7,930 nt of DNA from JAVMKJ01 sp031732855. GTDB taxonomy: Bacteria > Pseudomonadota > Gammaproteobacteria > Competibacterales > Competibacteraceae. The stretch is from NCBI GenBank assembly GCA_031732855.1, contig JAVMKJ010000006.1, positions 1-7,930 of the forward strand, in the 5' to 3' direction. Of the stretch, positions 5,404 through 7,930 are shown piece after piece (position 1 is the stretch's first letter; every line of letters starts with the position of its first letter). Below the pieces are notes generated by a model. The model ran no database searches, was not told the origin of the DNA, and saw nothing but the letters and a program-made list of their open reading frames with translations. The position numbers and the translations under genes were made by a program.

Positions 5404-7851
5404 TTATTGGGTTACGCCCATTTTTTGTAACAACGCCCGCACCTCGGGATTGTCCGGCTCCAGCGCCGCCAGGCGGCGAGCGTAATTGCGTGCCGCGTCG
5501 AGGTTGCCGGCGTCCCGCTGGAACGCCACCAGCGCCAGCAGGCTGTCGCGGTTGTTGGGATGCTTCGCCAGCACCCCTTCCAGCGTCTGGATCGCCTTCG
5601 GTCCCTGACCGGCGCCGTTCAACGCCACTGCGTGCACATAGCCATAGCGGGGGTTGTCGCCGTCCAGCCGGGCGGCTTCGGCCAGCTCGGTGATGGCCTC
5701 CGGCAGCTTTTTCTGGCGGATCAGCAACAGCCCGAGCGCGTGGTACGCGGTGGCGTTGCGCGGATCGAGGTCCAACGCCTGGCGCAGCGTCTTTTCTCCG
5801 TCCGCGTCGCGGCCCTGAATTCGGTACAGATCGGCGAGATTGACCGCCGCCTGGGTGAAGGTGGGTTGCAGATCCAAAGCAGCGCGGTAGGCGGCTTCCG
5901 CCCGATCGAACTGACCCTGGTCGACGTGGATCAGCCCGATGTTGAGATACGACTCGGGGCGGTCGGCGTTGGTCATTTCGGCGGCGATGTACTCGGCCAA
6001 GCCCCGTTGGACGGCCAGACGTTGGGGCTCGTCGAGCGACTCCTTCGGCACGGCGGCCAGCGCCCGCGCCGCCTCGATCCGCACCAGCCGCACCGGATCG
6101 TGGAGCAGAGGCAACAGGTGGCGCACCTTCAACTCCGGCGGCAACGCCTCCAGCGCCCGCGCCGTGGTGCTCCGCAACAGCGGGTCGGGGTCGGTCAACA
6201 AGGGGCGGAGGGCCTCGAACCCGGCGGGATCGAGCCGTTCGCCCAGCAGGGCCGCCCCGCTGGCGCGGGCGATGCTGGGTTGCTCCGGATTCTTGACCAG
6301 CGCCAGCAGCAACTCCCGCGCGCCGGGCGCATCGAGCGCGCCGGCATGCAACGCCTCGGCGAACTGTTGATGGCCCGGCAGGGGCTTGCCATACCACGTC
6401 CGGACCTGCTCCGCTGCCCATTCGACCGGTTTGTCGCCATGGCACCGGGCGCAGGCATTGGGGACGCCCAGCTTGACCGTTAAATCCGGGCGGGGAATGC
6501 GGAAGCTGTGGTCGTGGCGCGGGTCCACCACCATGTAGGTCGTGGCGGGCGCGTGGCAGGCGACGCAGTCCGCGCCCTTGGAACCAGCCGGGTGAAAATG
6601 ATGCCGCGGCGACTCGTATTTGGCCGCGATATGACATTGCAGGCAGACCTTGCCGCCAGCGGCGCGCAACCGGCCGCCGTGCGGTTCGTGGCAGTCGCCG
6701 CAACTCACCCCCTTCGCCTGCATCTTGCTTTGCAAAAAGGAGCCGTGATTGAACACTTCGTCCTTCATCTGCCCGTCGGGGTAATAGAGATCGGGCGTCA
6801 GCAGCGCCAGCCGGTGGGTGTCCAGCAACGGCTGGCCAAAGACGTAATCCTCCCAGAATTGCCCGCGCCGCGAATGGCAGCGGGCGCAGAGTTCCAGTTC
6901 GCGGCCGGGCGCGCGCGGCGCGCTACCCGGAGCGCTGCCCGCGGCCGGATCGGTCGTCCACAACACATCGGGCTGCGGGTTCAGCGCCGTAGCCGCCAGA
7001 TTCAGCCCTTGCATGGCCAGCACGCGAAGCTGAAAGCGCAGGCCGCGCCGGTCGTCGAGGGCGATGGCCAGCCCCTTGGTCCGGTCCAGCTTTTGCCAGT
7101 CCCCCTCTTTCTTCGCCCAGGCGAGGTGATCGGCGCCGGGACCGTGACAGGCTTCGCAGGACACGTTGATTTCGGACCAGGTGGTGTTGAAGCGTTTGAG
7201 TTTCGAATCGTAATTTTTGCGCAAATTGGTGGAATGGCACTCGGCGCACATGTAGTTCCAGTTCTGCTGGTAGCCGGTCCAGTGCAGGGGATCCTGATGG
7301 GTGAGGTTCTGGTCGGGATAGAGGTGGAACCAGCGCTGCCCGCCCTGCTCCCGGGGCCGGCTGTCCCAAGCGATGCCCAGCGCCTGATAGCGGCCGTCGG
7401 GAAAACCGATCAGGTACTGCTGCAAGGGGTACACGCCGAAGGTGTAGGCGATCTCGTAGTCCTGCAGCTCGCCGTCCGGTCCGTCGGTACGAACCATGAA
7501 CTTTCCGTCGCGCCGGAAGAAGGTGGAGGTGATGCCCGAGTAGGTGAAAGGCACGTCGTTGAAATCGCCGAGCACGGTCTCCTCGGTGGCGGGCTGCATC
7601 GCCTTGGCGTGCTGCGAGCCCTGCCAGTGCCGATATTCGGCCGAATGACACCCGGCGCAGGCCTGGGCGCCGACATAGCCGCCGCCGGATGGCGCGACCG
7701 GCGGATGGCGGGCCGGCAACGTCGCCGGCAAGGATTCCATCGGTTCGTCACCCGGCCAAGCCCAGCGGCTGGAAACGGCCGACCCGCCAAGGAAGAGGAA
7801 CGCCAGCAACAAAGCCGCCCGTCTGGAAAACCGTTGGGTGAAATCAGTCAT
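5404..7851 (-). CDS. Exported octaheme c-type cytochrome fused to HEAT and TPR repeats
   Basis: An 815-residue protein. Residues 1-30 are a signal peptide: basic FSRR, then AALLLAFLFLGG. The SRRAALL stretch resembles a weak twin-arginine motif, though c-type cytochromes normally use Sec. Eight CxxCH haem sites begin at C65, C202, C232, C322, C384, C403, C429 and C467. HWQGSQHAKAM (75-85) is the cytochrome c554-type motif whose His often serves as a distal haem ligand. H446 and H448 in RHDHSF are further candidates. Residues about 506-605 are HEAT-like helices, and 634-803 are five consecutive 34-residue TPR units. The protein should act outside the cytoplasm in electron transfer, with the repeats binding a partner. 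The family is widespread in proteobacteria and planctomycetes but has no settled function. No catalytic crosslinking Tyr of hydroxylamine oxidoreductase is evident. ATG 7851 lacks a clear Shine-Dalgarno but suits the signal peptide; an in-frame stop at 7888-7890 rules out a much longer form. Confidence 0.95.
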   Translation of the reverse strand: MTDFTQRFSRRAALLLAFLFLGGSAVSSRWAWPGDEPMESLPATLPARHPPVAPSGGGYVGAQACAGCHSAEYRHWQGSQHAKAMQPATEETVLGDFNDVPFTYSGITSTFFRRDGKFMVRTDGPDGELQDYEIAYTFGVYPLQQYLIGFPDGRYQALGIAWDSRPREQGGQRWFHLYPDQNLTHQDPLHWTGYQQNWNYMCAECHSTNLRKNYDSKLKRFNTTWSEINVSCEACHGPGADHLAWAKKEGDWQKLDRTKGLAIALDDRRGLRFQLRVLAMQGLNLAATALNPQPDVLWTTDPAAGSAPGSAPRAPGRELELCARCHSRRGQFWEDYVFGQPLLDTHRLALLTPDLYYPDGQMKDEVFNHGSFLQSKMQAKGVSCGDCHEPHGGRLRAAGGKVCLQCHIAAKYESPRHHFHPAGSKGADCVACHAPATTYMVVDPRHDHSFRIPRPDLTVKLGVPNACARCHGDKPVEWAAEQVRTWYGKPLPGHQQFAEALHAGALDAPGARELLLALVKNPEQPSIARASGAALLGERLDPAGFEALRPLLTDPDPLLRSTTARALEALPPELKVRHLLPLLHDPVRLVRIEAARALAAVPKESLDEPQRLAVQRGLAEYIAAEMTNADRPESYLNIGLIHVDQGQFDRAEAAYRAALDLQPTFTQAAVNLADLYRIQGRDADGEKTLRQALDLDPRNATAYHALGLLLIRQKKLPEAITELAEAARLDGDNPRYGYVHAVALNGAGQGPKAIQTLEGVLAKHPNNRDSLLALVAFQRDAGNLDAARNYARRLAALEPDNPEVRALLQKMGVTQ

Positions 7852-7873
7852 CGGGATTGGGATAGAGAGGTTG

Positions 7874-7903
7874 AGTAAAGTCTCAGGTCACGTTCCGCAG
7901 CAA
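7874..7903 (-). promoter_or_regulatory. Weak candidate promoter for the cytochrome gene
   Basis: On the - strand TTGCTG (7903-7898) and TTTACT (7879-7874) are 18 bases apart, matching the sigma-70 boxes at three and four of six positions. RNA would start near 7867 with a leader of only about 16 bases and no Shine-Dalgarno. It partly overlaps the possible end of an upstream frame. Weak evidence. Confidence 0.2.
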
Positions 7904-7930
7904 GTCGCGCAGTGGTTTCCGGGGTATGCC
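7888..7930 (-). CDS. Possible C-terminal tail of a further gene on the - strand (partial)
   Basis: Reading in from the right edge on the - strand, one frame gives GIPRKPLRDLLRNVT and then a TGA (7890-7888). It is in the same frame as the cytochrome and ends 36 bases before its start. It reads like a basic helical protein end, but about 14 codons are too few to identify or to exclude chance. Confidence 0.2.
   Translation of the reverse strand, partial: AYPGNHCATCCGT

Noticed and set aside
5146..5430. A 94-codon + strand frame in the 5120-5403 gap
   Set aside because: No ribosome site, no recognisable domain, and overlap with the cytochrome 3' end. It may be chance, though it is the only sizeable frame there.
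5411..5431. Possible hairpin GTTAC / GTAAC near the cytochrome stop
   Set aside because: Only five base pairs, located inside the coding sequence. The T-run lies in the loop rather than after the stem.
4028..5485. A 485-codon + strand frame over the radical SAM gene
   Set aside because: Antisense shadow of a gene with clear CxxxCxxC and barrel motifs, with no ribosome site and no domain of its own.
5404..7851. Cytochrome as a hydroxylamine oxidoreductase or nitrite reductase
   Set aside because: Eight haems invite the comparison, but all sites are plain CxxCH, no catalytic CxxCK is present, no crosslinking Tyr motif is recognised, and the HEAT/TPR half does not fit those enzymes.
6508..7878. 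A 456-codon + strand frame over the cytochrome gene
   Set aside because: Antisense to the region coding most of the CxxCH haem sites. Its composition is that of a mirror frame.

Overview
The window (7,930 bases, GC-rich, dense GC-ending codons) looks like chromosomal DNA from a high-GC proteobacterium. A DUF2887/Rpn-type gene beside multiheme cytochrome and radical SAM genes would suit an environmental gammaproteobacterium of the Competibacter or purple-sulfur-bacterial kind. That placement is an impression from protein style, not something the sequence proves.

Layout. Positions 3-188 hold an open frame that looks like the C-terminal end of an unidentified gene on the + strand. A Rpn/DUF2887-family PD-(D/E)XK nuclease gene follows (279-1184, +). 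It carries four tandem 12-bp units coding four-residue repeats, and a credible internal start at 873. A strong stem-loop (1191-1227) lies just behind its stop. The convergent gap to 1432 contains one unexplained open frame without a normal start.

Three large genes follow on the - strand, well separated rather than tightly coupled. From right to left they are: an exported octaheme c-type cytochrome fused to HEAT and TPR repeats (5404-7851); a B12-binding-type radical SAM enzyme (3239-5119); and a membrane-anchored, stand-alone FMN/3Fe-4S glutamate-synthase-like protein (1433-2956). The two gaps between them are about 280 bases each. The 2957-3238 gap holds a perfect 18-bp palindrome and a candidate terminator hairpin.

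How they may work together. The three - strand genes all encode cofactor-rich redox proteins (eight c-hemes; a 4Fe-4S cluster with SAM and possibly cobalamin; FMN with a 3Fe-4S cluster). Their spacing argues for separate transcription, and no shared pathway can be shown. The best candidate for an unusual system is the nuclease gene: the four-residue repeats in the C-terminal half plus an internal start match the published gene-within-gene toxin/antitoxin arrangement of Rpn proteins. No tRNA, rRNA, CRISPR array or insertion sequence was recognised.
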